Shown: positions 42,175 to 50,662 of the stretch, piece after piece | Position numbering within the stretch: position 1 is the stretch's first letter | Layout of the letters: each line of letters begins with the position of its first letter | Assembly: GCA_021776805.1 (NCBI GenBank) | Contig: JAJFFD010000054.1 | Location: forward strand, 21,133-85,132 | Length of the DNA: 64,000 nucleotides | Origin: Planctomycetota bacterium | GTDB taxonomy: Bacteria; Planctomycetota; UBA1135; UBA2386 | Reading direction: 5' to 3' | Notes under the pieces: model-generated | The model's input: the letters and a program-made list of their open reading frames with translations, nothing else | Database searches by the model: none | Told to the model about the DNA's origin: nothing | Position numbers and translations under genes: made by a program

Positions 42175-43901
42175 TCACCAGCCTCACCAAAGGACTCCGT
42201 TTTCTCCTCCCAGTAGTCTTGACTGTGACCGCGCTGAGCGCCCAGGCACGCAAGGAGTTCAAACTTCCACTGCACTGGAATCGCCTCTACGATTACGACG
42301 AGGTCTCTGAAATCAGCGCCCGGATTGCTGCGACCTGGCCGACCATGGTGTCTCGCATCAGCATTGGCAAGAGCTTCGAAGGCAGGGAGATGTGGCTTCT
42401 CGTGGTCAACAACCCGAATACGGGCTCCGACATGGCCAAGCCCGCCTTCTACTCGGATGCCAACATTCACGGCAACGAAGTGCAAGGCGCCGAGACCAAT
42501 CTCTATCTGGTCTGGTACCTCCTCGAGCACTATGGAAAGGTCGAGAAGATCACCGACTTGGTCGACCGCGTCTCGTTCTACATCCTGCTCAGCGTCAATC
42601 CAGACGGCCGCGCGGCATGGTTCAGAGACCCCAACACCTCTTCATCCCAGCGATCACCACAAAAGCCGGTGGATGACGATCGTGACGGGCTCTTTGACGA
42701 AGACCCGGCCGAGGACATCAACGGCGACGGTGAAATCACATCCATGCGCCAGAAGGTCCCTCTTGGAGAAGGCAACTTCCGCGAGTCACCCGACTACCCG
42801 GGAATGATGGAGCGCGTCAGCGGAGACACCGAGGGTGACTACATCATGCTCGGGCAAGAGGGCATCGACAACGATGGCGATGGCCGCATCAACGAGGACA
42901 ACGCCGGCTACTACGACATGAACCGGAACTGGCCGAGTGGCTGGAACCCGAACCACCTACAGCGTGGTTCCGGCGAGTATCCGCTCAGTCATCCGGAGAC
43001 CCGTAACGTCGCGGACTTCGTTCTCGCTCACCCGAACATCGCCGGCGTACAGGCCTTCCACAATGCCGGCGGCATGATCCTGCGCGGACCGGGTGTGGTC
43101 GAATATGGGACCTACCCTCGCAGCGACGTCCAGGTCTACGACAAGCTCGGTGCCGAGGGCGAGTTCATGCTGCCCTTCTACCGTTACATGATCATTTACA
43201 AGGATCTGTACTCGGTCGCCGGTGGCTTCGTGAACTGGACTTACGAAGGCTTGGGCATCTTCTCCTTTACCAACGAGATGTGGTCGAACCAGCGCCTGAT
43301 GCAAGGGACCAAGAACCTCAATCAGCAAGAACGGCGCAAGTGGGAAGACCTGCTCACCTTCGGAGAGTACTACGTCCCATGGACCAAGTTCGATCATCCG
43401 CTCTATGGCGAGATCGAACTTGGCGGATCACGCAAGATGACCGGACGCGTGCCACCAAGCTGGTTGATCGAAGAGGATCTGCATCGCAATGCCGCATTCA
43501 TCATTCACCATGCAGATCAAATGCCGAAGGTGGAGCTCAGCGGCCTCGAAGTGCGGCCGGCACCCGGTGGCCTGCACTACGTGGACCTCAAGGTAAAGAA
43601 TGACCGGCTGATCCCGAGTCGCTCCGCTCTGGCCGCAGACAAGAAGGTCGGCATCCCCGATCGCCTCAGCTTCGTTGGCAATGGCCTGCAAGTGATTGCC
43701 GGCGGCGTCCCCCAGGATCGTCACCGTCTAGAACTGATCAATCTGCAGGAAAAGAACCCGCGTGTTCTTCTTGGTGAGTCAGGGGTTCCAGGCAATGGCA
43801 CCTGGCATGTGCGCTGGATCGTCGCTGGATCAGGCAGCTTTCGCATCGAGTACGAAGCGGAGAAGGCCAGCAACCAGCAGATCGAAGGCGAGATCAGGTA
43901 G
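42171..43901 (+). CDS. Exported M14 zinc carboxypeptidase
   Basis: 576 residues from GTG 42171, signal peptide LRFLLPVVLTVTALSAQA. Active-site residues are all visible: zinc motif HGNE (His100, Glu103), NRN (251-253), third ligand His297 in QAFHNAGG and catalytic Glu369 in FSFTNEMW. Between them are two acidic stretches of calcium-binding type (DDDRDGLFDEDPAEDINGDG at 168-187 and DNDGDGRINEDNAG at 233-246), resembling dockerin/EF-hand loops. The C-terminal 150 residues look like a beta-sandwich. It is paired with a degenerate paralogue upstream; the start overlaps that gene's stop (GTGA). Confidence 0.92.
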   Translation: MITSLTKGLRFLLPVVLTVTALSAQARKEFKLPLHWNRLYDYDEVSEISARIAATWPTMVSRISIGKSFEGREMWLLVVNNPNTGSDMAKPAFYSDANIHGNEVQGAETNLYLVWYLLEHYGKVEKITDLVDRVSFYILLSVNPDGRAAWFRDPNTSSSQRSPQKPVDDDRDGLFDEDPAEDINGDGEITSMRQKVPLGEGNFRESPDYPGMMERVSGDTEGDYIMLGQEGIDNDGDGRINEDNAGYYDMNRNWPSGWNPNHLQRGSGEYPLSHPETRNVADFVLAHPNIAGVQAFHNAGGMILRGPGVVEYGTYPRSDVQVYDKLGAEGEFMLPFYRYMIIYKDLYSVAGGFVNWTYEGLGIFSFTNEMWSNQRLMQGTKNLNQQERRKWEDLLTFGEYYVPWTKFDHPLYGEIELGGSRKMTGRVPPSWLIEEDLHRNAAFIIHHADQMPKVELSGLEVRPAPGGLHYVDLKVKNDRLIPSRSALAADKKVGIPDRLSFVGNGLQVIAGGVPQDRHRLELINLQEKNPRVLLGESGVPGNGTWHVRWIVAGSGSFRIEYEAEKASNQQIEGEIR

Positions 43902-44238
43902 AGCGACGCTTCCCCTTCTTCCGACCGCGTCCCTGGCGCGGCCGGCAGAAGGGCGAGAGCAGCGCCAACATTCCTCCGATCGCAATCATGGTCCAGGCGC
44001 TGCGCGCAGATTCTCCCACCATCGGTCGTGGGACTTCGTGAAGCCATAGAGCCAGGCGTGTGCTGTCATCCTGAAAGGGGAAGGTCACACTCCCGATCCA
44101 ACGCCAGAGAAAGAAGGTGTTCGAGGCCTCGGCTCGAAAGTACTCCGCGGATGCAACCAACCCGTGCAGGAACAGACCAGCACCCAGGAACACCCCGCCC
44201 AGGAGAACCATCCACCATCTCGCGATCGCCAAGCCCAT
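43894..44238 (-). CDS. Small two-helix membrane protein
   Basis: Not recognised. The 114-residue product has two membrane helices (WWMVLLGGVFLGAGLFLHGL and TMIAIGGMLALLSPF) separated by a polar loop of about 45 residues and ends in a very basic tail (RPRQGRGRKKGKRRST). An AGGAG lies 12 bases before the ATG. Its 3' end overlaps the convergent M14 gene by 8 bases. Followed 40 bases downstream by an unrelated-looking lipoprotein gene on the opposite side of its start. Confidence 0.6.
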   Translation of the reverse strand: MGLAIARWWMVLLGGVFLGAGLFLHGLVASAEYFRAEASNTFFLWRWIGSVTFPFQDDSTRLALWLHEVPRPMVGESARSAWTMIAIGGMLALLSPFCRPRQGRGRKKGKRRST

Positions 44239-44278
44239 GCCCTTGATTATCTCCTGCTCGGGCCCGGGAACAGCCTAG

Positions 44279-45055
44279 TTAGTCCCAACCTGGCCCAGCG
44301 ATCTTTGCGTCGATCTTGTCCAGGGCGATCTCACAGCCAGAGCCGTCAAATTCGACCTCGAATCGCGGCGCCATTGCCTTGATCAGATCTGCGGGATTAT
44401 CGATATCGCCCGCATTCACCTGCATCTCGACACGGCGAGCCCCAGTCTGCTCGAGATTGCTGGAGCAGTAGTCCACCGAGCCGGGTAACTCGAGCTTCAG
44501 CTTCACCATGAAGCTGCCCATGCGCTCCTGCTGCCGCTCGAAGTACTGCCGCTCGACCAGGCCCATCTCCGCAAGCGATGGAGTCTTCTTGGCCTGCTCC
44601 AGAGCTGCCATCCAAGCTTCATGGCCACGCGGGAAGAACAGCAGGCGAATCCCGCCGTCATTCCGCCCCGGCAGCATGTACCACTCGGCCTGGGCGCCGA
44701 GCACGCCAGCGCCATTCAGTTGGCTGAGTGCCTTGAAGTCGGCTGCTATCTGGACGAAGTCTCGCCGCCGCTCTCGATAGGTGCGGTACTCGGACATGAC
44801 GAGCCCTTGCTCCGTGAGTAGCTTCTCGGCCTTGGAACGCTGGTAGATCTCCATGGGATCAGCTCGATCACCGGCGGCATTGAGAGCGATCGCCGACTGA
44901 CGCAAGGTGTTCGTCGCCAGATCGGTCATCCCGATCGTGAGCTCTTGTCGCCCGGAGCCATCTGCAGAGATCTTCACCTCCACTTCCATCTCGAAGCAGG
45001 CACTCAGAAGAGCGCACATACCCAAAGCCAAGCCTAGCCAGATTCTCCTTTGCAT
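44279..45055 (-). CDS. Lipoprotein of unknown function
   Basis: The start ATG 45055 follows GAGGAGAGC and gives 258 residues with lipobox LLSAC (Cys20). The mature part begins FEMEVEVKISADGSGRQELT, a beta-hairpin pattern seen in LppM-type (DUF3153-like) lipoproteins, then a helical middle (GLVERQYFERQQERMGSFMV) and a beta-rich end. One pair of cysteines late in the sequence (CSSNLEQ and GCEIALD) could form a disulfide. Family assignment is tentative. Confidence 0.7.
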   Translation of the reverse strand: MQRRIWLGLALGMCALLSACFEMEVEVKISADGSGRQELTIGMTDLATNTLRQSAIALNAAGDRADPMEIYQRSKAEKLLTEQGLVMSEYRTYRERRRDFVQIAADFKALSQLNGAGVLGAQAEWYMLPGRNDGGIRLLFFPRGHEAWMAALEQAKKTPSLAEMGLVERQYFERQQERMGSFMVKLKLELPGSVDYCSSNLEQTGARRVEMQVNAGDIDNPADLIKAMAPRFEVEFDGSGCEIALDKIDAKIAGPGWD

Positions 45056-45185
45056 GCTCTCCTCATCGACCGTTGCTATGGCCGCTCTGGAGACCAAGGG
45101 TTAATGACTGTCGTCTTTCCCCACAGGATCCCTGATCCCTTTTGCTTCGTCGCTTCCAGCCCCGGATGATCCTCAGCACTCAGGT

Positions 45186-46133
45186 ATGCAAGATCTATTA
45201 TTGACGGTGGCGGGACTGATCACCCTGGTGGTCGGAGCGGATCTATTGATCCGTGGCTCGGTCTGGTGCGCCATCACTCTAGGCATCTCGCCGATGATGG
45301 TTGGCCTCACCCTGGTGGCCTTCGGAACCTCCGCACCGGAGTTGGTCGTGGCCATCACCGCCGCCCTCAAGTCCAGTCCTGGACTGGCTACGGGAGCTGC
45401 ACTGGGAAGCAACATCGCCAACATCGGACTGATTCTCGGTATCAGCGCCCTAACCAAGCCAATCGCGCGCATGCCCGGCCCCACCCCCGTGGAGATGCGC
45501 TACGTCATTTTGGCTGCGCTCTTGCCGCTGATTCCTCTGCTCTCCAGCGGGTCCTTTAGGTGGCCTCACGGCCTCCTGATGCTCAGCATCCTGGTCGTCT
45601 TCACGATTCAAATCGCCAAGCGCGAGAAGCGACAAAAGGCCGACAGATCAGAGGAAGAAGAACATCAGGCAAAGATGGTCAAGCGCTCCAATGCTGCCTT
45701 GATGATCGCATGTGTCATCGCCGGCCTGGGAGGACTCTACTTCGGCGGTAATTGGCTGGTGGAAGGGGCGAGCGGGATTGCGAGCGACCTCGGCATGAGC
45801 GAGGTCGACATCGGCATCACCGTCATCGCTGTGGGGACAAGTCTTCCCGAGCTCGTAACCTCCCTGGTCGCCGCCTCGAGAGGGCATTCCGAGATCGCCC
45901 TTGGAAACGTACTGGGCAGCAACATCTTCAATATCTGCATGGTACTGGGTAGCACCTCCTTGCTACACGAGCTGCCGATTACCTGGGAGGCCGAGGGAAT
46001 CGCCGTTCTTCTGGGTATCCTCATGGCATTCCTGCTCGCCTTCCTCCTGCGCAGAGGGATCGGTCGGCGCAGCGGCGCGATGATATTCGGCATCTACCTT
46101 GCGTACATGATCTTCATCTTCATCAATCGCTAG
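45186..46133 (+). CDS. Calcium/sodium antiporter (CaCA family, YrbG-like)
   Basis: 315-residue membrane transporter with about ten hydrophobic segments. It contains the two inverted alpha-repeats that define the family: GTSAPELVVAITAAL with GAALGSNIANIGLILG (about 46-85), and GTSLPELVTSLVAASRGHSE with GNVLGSNIFNICMVLG (about 218-256). A charged cytosolic loop (KREKRQKADRSEEEEHQAKM) separates the halves. It exchanges cations across the inner membrane, most likely Na+ for Ca2+. Confidence 0.93.
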   Translation: MQDLLLTVAGLITLVVGADLLIRGSVWCAITLGISPMMVGLTLVAFGTSAPELVVAITAALKSSPGLATGAALGSNIANIGLILGISALTKPIARMPGPTPVEMRYVILAALLPLIPLLSSGSFRWPHGLLMLSILVVFTIQIAKREKRQKADRSEEEEHQAKMVKRSNAALMIACVIAGLGGLYFGGNWLVEGASGIASDLGMSEVDIGITVIAVGTSLPELVTSLVAASRGHSEIALGNVLGSNIFNICMVLGSTSLLHELPITWEAEGIAVLLGILMAFLLAFLLRRGIGRRSGAMIFGIYLAYMIFIFINR

Positions 46134-46134
46134 C

Positions 46135-47466
46135 TTGGCATTGAATCCACGCGATCAGATTTCAGAACAGGCTCCCTGGCTCTTCGAACCGGATCTGGTT
46201 GTCTGCGTGGTAGGCAGCAGCGCCCTTGCAGAAGCCTGTCGAAGAGCAGGGATTCCCGGGCCTCGGACTGCTGACCTGGATCTGTCCTGGAACCTCGACA
46301 TAGAGGCGGGCAGCAAGCTTCTGCAGGAAGAGGGCGTAGAGATCCAAACGACCACGGCGAATCGTCAACGGGGCACTCTCGCCTTTCGCATGCAGAATGC
46401 TCGAGTTGAAATCACCGGCTTTCGTGGTGGCGAAGCGGATCAAGACATCCCCAGTCGCATCGAAGCGGATCTCGGCCGCAGGGACATGAGCATTGGAGCT
46501 CTCGCCTGGTGGCTGAGCGAAGACAGAATCATCGACCCCTACGACGGCCTCCAACACTGGCAGACCGGCCGCATCGTTCCTGTTGGCAGTGCAGCTACGC
46601 GCATCCAAGAGCATCCGGTGCGCTGGCTTCGCTACTACCGCCGCGCCAGACAATGGGACTTCGAACTCGCAGCAGAGATCAGCGAACTCGAATTGGACCC
46701 CGCTCTGCTCATGCAAGTCCCAGCGGAGGCGCTGGCCGCCGAGTTCCGCGCCGCTCTTCTCCAAGTCCCTTCACCCGGCCAGTACTTCGCCGAGCTCTAC
46801 GATGCGGGGATTCTGCCGGTCATCGCGCCCGAACTGGCGCCGCAGTTCGATGGCCGCCCAGCAGGTCCGATTCGGCATCATCCCGAGGGTGGTCAAGGTG
46901 AGCACATGATTCTGGCTCTGCGCTGGGCGCGGGAGCGGAGCCTGACCATGCCAGAAGGCGATCGTGTCATGCTCATGCTAGCTGTGCTCTGCCATGATCT
47001 AGGCAAGGGCTTCACGCCGGCAGAGAAGTTCCCGGCGCACCATGGACACGAACGGGCCGGTGTCCTGCCCTTGCGCAAGCTCCTGGATCGACTACCAGGA
47101 CTCGCTAGTCCCAGCAGTCGCAGACTCGCGGAAGAGGTCTGCGTTCTGCATCTGGACTCCAGGCGTCTGCGCGGACTGAGGCCCGGCACGCTGGCAGGAC
47201 TCTATGAGCAGTACTTCCGCAAGGAGGACTTTCGCGCCGATCTCTTTGCCTTGGCAGTAGGCGCGGACAGTGGCGGCCGATTGGGCAAGGCCGAAGAGGG
47301 CGATCGCATCGCCGCTCAAATTGAAGACGATCTCGCCTGGCTACGAGACTCTTGTCGAGCCGTGGATGCGGGCAGCATCAGGAAGAAGCATGCAGACCCG
47401 GAGAGCTTTCGCCGGGCTCTGCATGAGGCGCGCTCCGAGTCCATCGCCGCTGCACGCAAGAGCTAG
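46135..47466 (+). CDS. CCA tRNA nucleotidyltransferase-type protein with HD domain
   Basis: 443 residues, apparently starting at TTG 46135, one base after the transporter stop, with no clear Shine-Dalgarno. Class II nucleotidyltransferase features: catalytic Asp47 and Asp49 (TADLDL), Glu92 (VEITGFR), RRDMSIGAL (115-123), IDPYDGLQ (133-140), and an HD phosphohydrolase site His287-Asp288 (CHDLGKGF). The usual GG-x-x-R-D turn is changed to VGSSALAEA, so the flap is atypical. It may add or repair the tRNA CCA end, or be a poly(A) polymerase-like relative. Confidence 0.82.
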   Translation: MALNPRDQISEQAPWLFEPDLVVCVVGSSALAEACRRAGIPGPRTADLDLSWNLDIEAGSKLLQEEGVEIQTTTANRQRGTLAFRMQNARVEITGFRGGEADQDIPSRIEADLGRRDMSIGALAWWLSEDRIIDPYDGLQHWQTGRIVPVGSAATRIQEHPVRWLRYYRRARQWDFELAAEISELELDPALLMQVPAEALAAEFRAALLQVPSPGQYFAELYDAGILPVIAPELAPQFDGRPAGPIRHHPEGGQGEHMILALRWARERSLTMPEGDRVMLMLAVLCHDLGKGFTPAEKFPAHHGHERAGVLPLRKLLDRLPGLASPSSRRLAEEVCVLHLDSRRLRGLRPGTLAGLYEQYFRKEDFRADLFALAVGADSGGRLGKAEEGDRIAAQIEDDLAWLRDSCRAVDAGSIRKKHADPESFRRALHEARSESIAAARKS

Positions 47467-47475
47467 GTTCGAGGA

Positions 47476-50400
47476 TTACTTCGGCGGTAGCTCCAGTTGT
47501 GGGCGTACGCGCTTACCAGCGACTACTTCGACGATCTGACTCGTCCCCCATTCTTGGTTGCCCCCGCCTATTCCCAAGCGCTTCGCGCTGAGTTCATACA
47601 TACCGGGACGCAGCCCGTCGAAACTGAAGCTGCCGTTGATGGCTGGTTGACGCTTCGGCTCCGCATCGCTTCCGACCTGCTTGAGGCGCACCAACGCCAT
47701 GCGCATGCCAGCATCCTCACCAAACCCGGTGACGCTGCCTCGAATGAATCCTGCGGGGCTCATGCTAACCTTGCCCTGCTCGGTCACCCTGCCGTCAGTG
47801 ACCTTGATCTCCTCGATCTTCTGGTCCGCGAAGCGTGTGTGCTTGATCTCGAGGACGTAGTCGCCAGGAGGAATATCCTCGAGCAGAGCAACGCCGTCTT
47901 CGTCCGTACTGACCGTGCTGGCACCCCCGCCAACTTCAACGGTCGTGTTGGACGGGCCAGAGCTATCGACATTGCTAGTGACCATCATCACATTCATGCT
48001 GCGACCACCGCCCGACCCGCCAGCCTCACCTGGGCGCCGTAGTGCAACCTTGGCGCGCTCTACGGGCATGCCGTCCATATCGTCGACAACGGTGACACGC
48101 AGGGATCCACCGCGCAAGGTGAGATCTCGAGCGAGCTCAGCCTGGGCCGGTGGAATGATCAATTCTTCCTCGTGCATGATCAACGCACCTTCACGTCCAT
48201 ACTCGAGGGTGTAGGTACCAGCCTGGAGATCCTCGATGCTGAAGTGACCATCTCGATCGGTCTTGGCGCTCATGCTGCTATTGCCAAAAGGAAGGCTCGG
48301 GCTCTCTGCATCTCGCAGCGCAACACGGGCCCCAGCTACAGGACCGGTAGCATTGCTAAGCACGCCACTGAGGTGAGTCAGAATTGGCCGCACCAAACTC
48401 AGCTCGACAGTCTCGCCGGCCTTGACCAGGACGCTTTGCTCGGAGTCGCGCAGGGTCTTGTTCTCAGCGCCACCGATGCGGATATCCATCCCACCACCTG
48501 GCGAGTAGCGCACATTGCTGTCATGACTGAGCACCGCTCGATAGCTTCCTGCGACAAAGGGGCCAATGGTTGCGACGCCCTCGCCATTGCTCTTGCCAGA
48601 TTTTCTTTCCTCGGACTCGCCTGCAATCAGAGGCCCGTTGATCTCGAAGTCAGTCTCCGGTCGCGGCTCACCGTTGGCATCCAGCGTGTGCACTGTGATG
48701 AAGCCTCCAGGCTTCATCTTCAATGTAGTCTCCACGATCTGAGTGCTGCTCAGCTCTGTTCGCGCATCCGCGGGCGACACCATGCTGCCATGTTCGGCTT
48801 CGATGCTGACCATGGACTCCGGTAGGCCGGCAATACGTACCAAACCATCCTCATCGGTGGTGCCCTTGCCAAGCGAACCGCCAGAGCCATCCATGATGAA
48901 GGTCTCGCCGCCACCACCGCCACGACGGACAGCGCGGACATCCCGCGTCTGGAAGCTTCCGCTGACACCCTGGACACCAGCCTCCTGATACTCTCGGACC
49001 GTGACCTTTGCACCAGCGACAGGCTCGCCCCCTGCATCGACAACCAGGACTTCCAGGACAGCACCGGTCTCGGCAACCAGGCGCAGGTTATTGACCTGAC
49101 CTGCAGCAGGCATGTTCACAGTCTGCGCTTCGACCGGGCGATGGAGATCCCCATCGGCCGTGACCAAGACATCACCGGCGGGCACTCCCTCCAAGACGAA
49201 GCTCCCATCTGCGGCGCTACGCGCCTCGGCCAGGCTCTCAAAGAGCTGCAAGCCGGGGAGTCCCCGGTCCTTCTTTACCCAGACCTTGCTACCCGCGATT
49301 GGCTCGCCTTGGCTGTCCACCAGAACACCCGAGATGCTGCCATGACGGGTCAGATGAAAGACCACGCTGCTGGCCCCGATCTGAACGTTCTCGATCTGCT
49401 GCTCGCCATGGCCATCAGCCCAGGCGCGGAGCACAACTGCTTCGGACTCGATGCCGCCTAAGCTGAAGAAACCGTTCTCGTCCGTCTCCACAGCCTCGCG
49501 ATCGTCGAAGCGACTGATGGAGACATTGCCGGCTGCCTGCCGCTTCCGGTAAAAGGCGACCTTCGCACCCTCAATCGGCTTGCCCTCGTCGCTGAGCACC
49601 GTCCCGGAGATGCTTGCTCCCGACTCCAGTTGAATGACAAAGTCGCCCCGGGCTTCTCCCTTGGCCAACTCCAATGCCTTTGTCGTTGGTACAAAGCCAG
49701 ACGCGGTCGTGCTCAGACTGTGCTTGCCGGGGCGCAGGCTGCCGAATTCGAAGCGACCATCCGCGTCAGTCTTGATACCGCCTCTCGAGCCCATATCAGC
49801 GAAGCGGGCGACGCCAGCCATGTTGATGCTGACCCCTTCCACGCCCTGACCCCGGGCGTCAGTGACCAACCCTGACAGACTCGCGCCAGGGATAAGGACC
49901 AGATCACCGAGATCCACATCCTTGGTGAAACCGGCGATCGGGTGATAACGCTGCTCTTGTTCCGCGAAGAGGATGTTTGACTCCTCGGAGAGCAGGATCC
50001 CGCCCTTCTGGTTGACCGGGACGCGAATGGAGAAGCGACCATCGAGACCGGACTCGGTATTGACTGACTGCTCATCCATGCGCCGCTCCATGTCCGCAGG
50101 CGAGAACTCACGCAGGCTCGTTATGTCCTCCAGGTCATCGAGCTGGATGTGGACCTGGGGGCGAAAGCTCAGACCAACCTCGGCCGCGGGCTGCCGGCTC
50201 TCCTGGAGCAGGCGACCGGTCAACAGGATGCTGTTCGCGTCCACTGCGGGCGCCAGGTTCTCGACCGTGCTGCGTCCCGCCGCATCTCCCTCGGCCAGGC
50301 GCTGGCCCTCTGCCAAGTCCTCGGCCTTCGCCTCAGGGAGGGCCGTGCTCCCAGCCTCCATGGCCTCAGTCTCGGCACCGCTCAGGCTATTTGCCTCAGG

Positions 50401-50493
50401 GGCCTCTGGCTCTACGGACCAGATGAGAAGGCTCAGGACCCCCAGGAAAGCGACTAGGATGGCGAAGACGAGGAGGTTCTGCTTCTGGCTCAT
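47476..50493 (-). CDS. Large membrane-anchored protein with carboxypeptidase-regulatory-like repeats
   Basis: I start at ATG 50493 (MSQKQNLLVFAILVAFLGVL), 1005 residues; the longer frame has no signal before this helix. A single N-terminal membrane helix (7-26) and a Glu/Ala-rich linker are followed by about eight repeated beta-sandwich units of the carboxypeptidase-regulatory/transthyretin-like type. Each unit has the pattern G-x-V-x-D-x-x-G-x-P-V-x-G-A-x-V ... T-D-x-x-G-x-F-x-I/L-x-G/D-L-x-x-G-x-Y; examples are LSGLVTDARGQGVEGVSINM and VLVDSQGEPIAGSKVWVKKD. The product faces the periplasm or surface. Ligand binding or adhesion is possible but not shown. Confidence 0.88.
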   Translation of the reverse strand: MSQKQNLLVFAILVAFLGVLSLLIWSVEPEAPEANSLSGAETEAMEAGSTALPEAKAEDLAEGQRLAEGDAAGRSTVENLAPAVDANSILLTGRLLQESRQPAAEVGLSFRPQVHIQLDDLEDITSLREFSPADMERRMDEQSVNTESGLDGRFSIRVPVNQKGGILLSEESNILFAEQEQRYHPIAGFTKDVDLGDLVLIPGASLSGLVTDARGQGVEGVSINMAGVARFADMGSRGGIKTDADGRFEFGSLRPGKHSLSTTASGFVPTTKALELAKGEARGDFVIQLESGASISGTVLSDEGKPIEGAKVAFYRKRQAAGNVSISRFDDREAVETDENGFFSLGGIESEAVVLRAWADGHGEQQIENVQIGASSVVFHLTRHGSISGVLVDSQGEPIAGSKVWVKKDRGLPGLQLFESLAEARSAADGSFVLEGVPAGDVLVTADGDLHRPVEAQTVNMPAAGQVNNLRLVAETGAVLEVLVVDAGGEPVAGAKVTVREYQEAGVQGVSGSFQTRDVRAVRRGGGGGETFIMDGSGGSLGKGTTDEDGLVRIAGLPESMVSIEAEHGSMVSPADARTELSSTQIVETTLKMKPGGFITVHTLDANGEPRPETDFEINGPLIAGESEERKSGKSNGEGVATIGPFVAGSYRAVLSHDSNVRYSPGGGMDIRIGGAENKTLRDSEQSVLVKAGETVELSLVRPILTHLSGVLSNATGPVAGARVALRDAESPSLPFGNSSMSAKTDRDGHFSIEDLQAGTYTLEYGREGALIMHEEELIIPPAQAELARDLTLRGGSLRVTVVDDMDGMPVERAKVALRRPGEAGGSGGGRSMNVMMVTSNVDSSGPSNTTVEVGGGASTVSTDEDGVALLEDIPPGDYVLEIKHTRFADQKIEEIKVTDGRVTEQGKVSMSPAGFIRGSVTGFGEDAGMRMALVRLKQVGSDAEPKRQPAINGSFSFDGLRPGMYELSAKRLGIGGGNQEWGTSQIVEVVAGKRVRPQLELPPK

Positions 50494-50662
50494 GACCGAT
50501 CTTCCGTGTGCGAGTTCTGTGGGGCAGGGAACGAGGCTCTCCTGGTGAAACTCCTGATAGTTTGGCGACTTCCTCTCTGGTCCCAAGCCTCGGGAGCCTC
50601 ATGATTTCCAATTCCCAGAAATCACCCTAGCACGCCCCTCCAACAAGCTCAGGAGTCATCCG

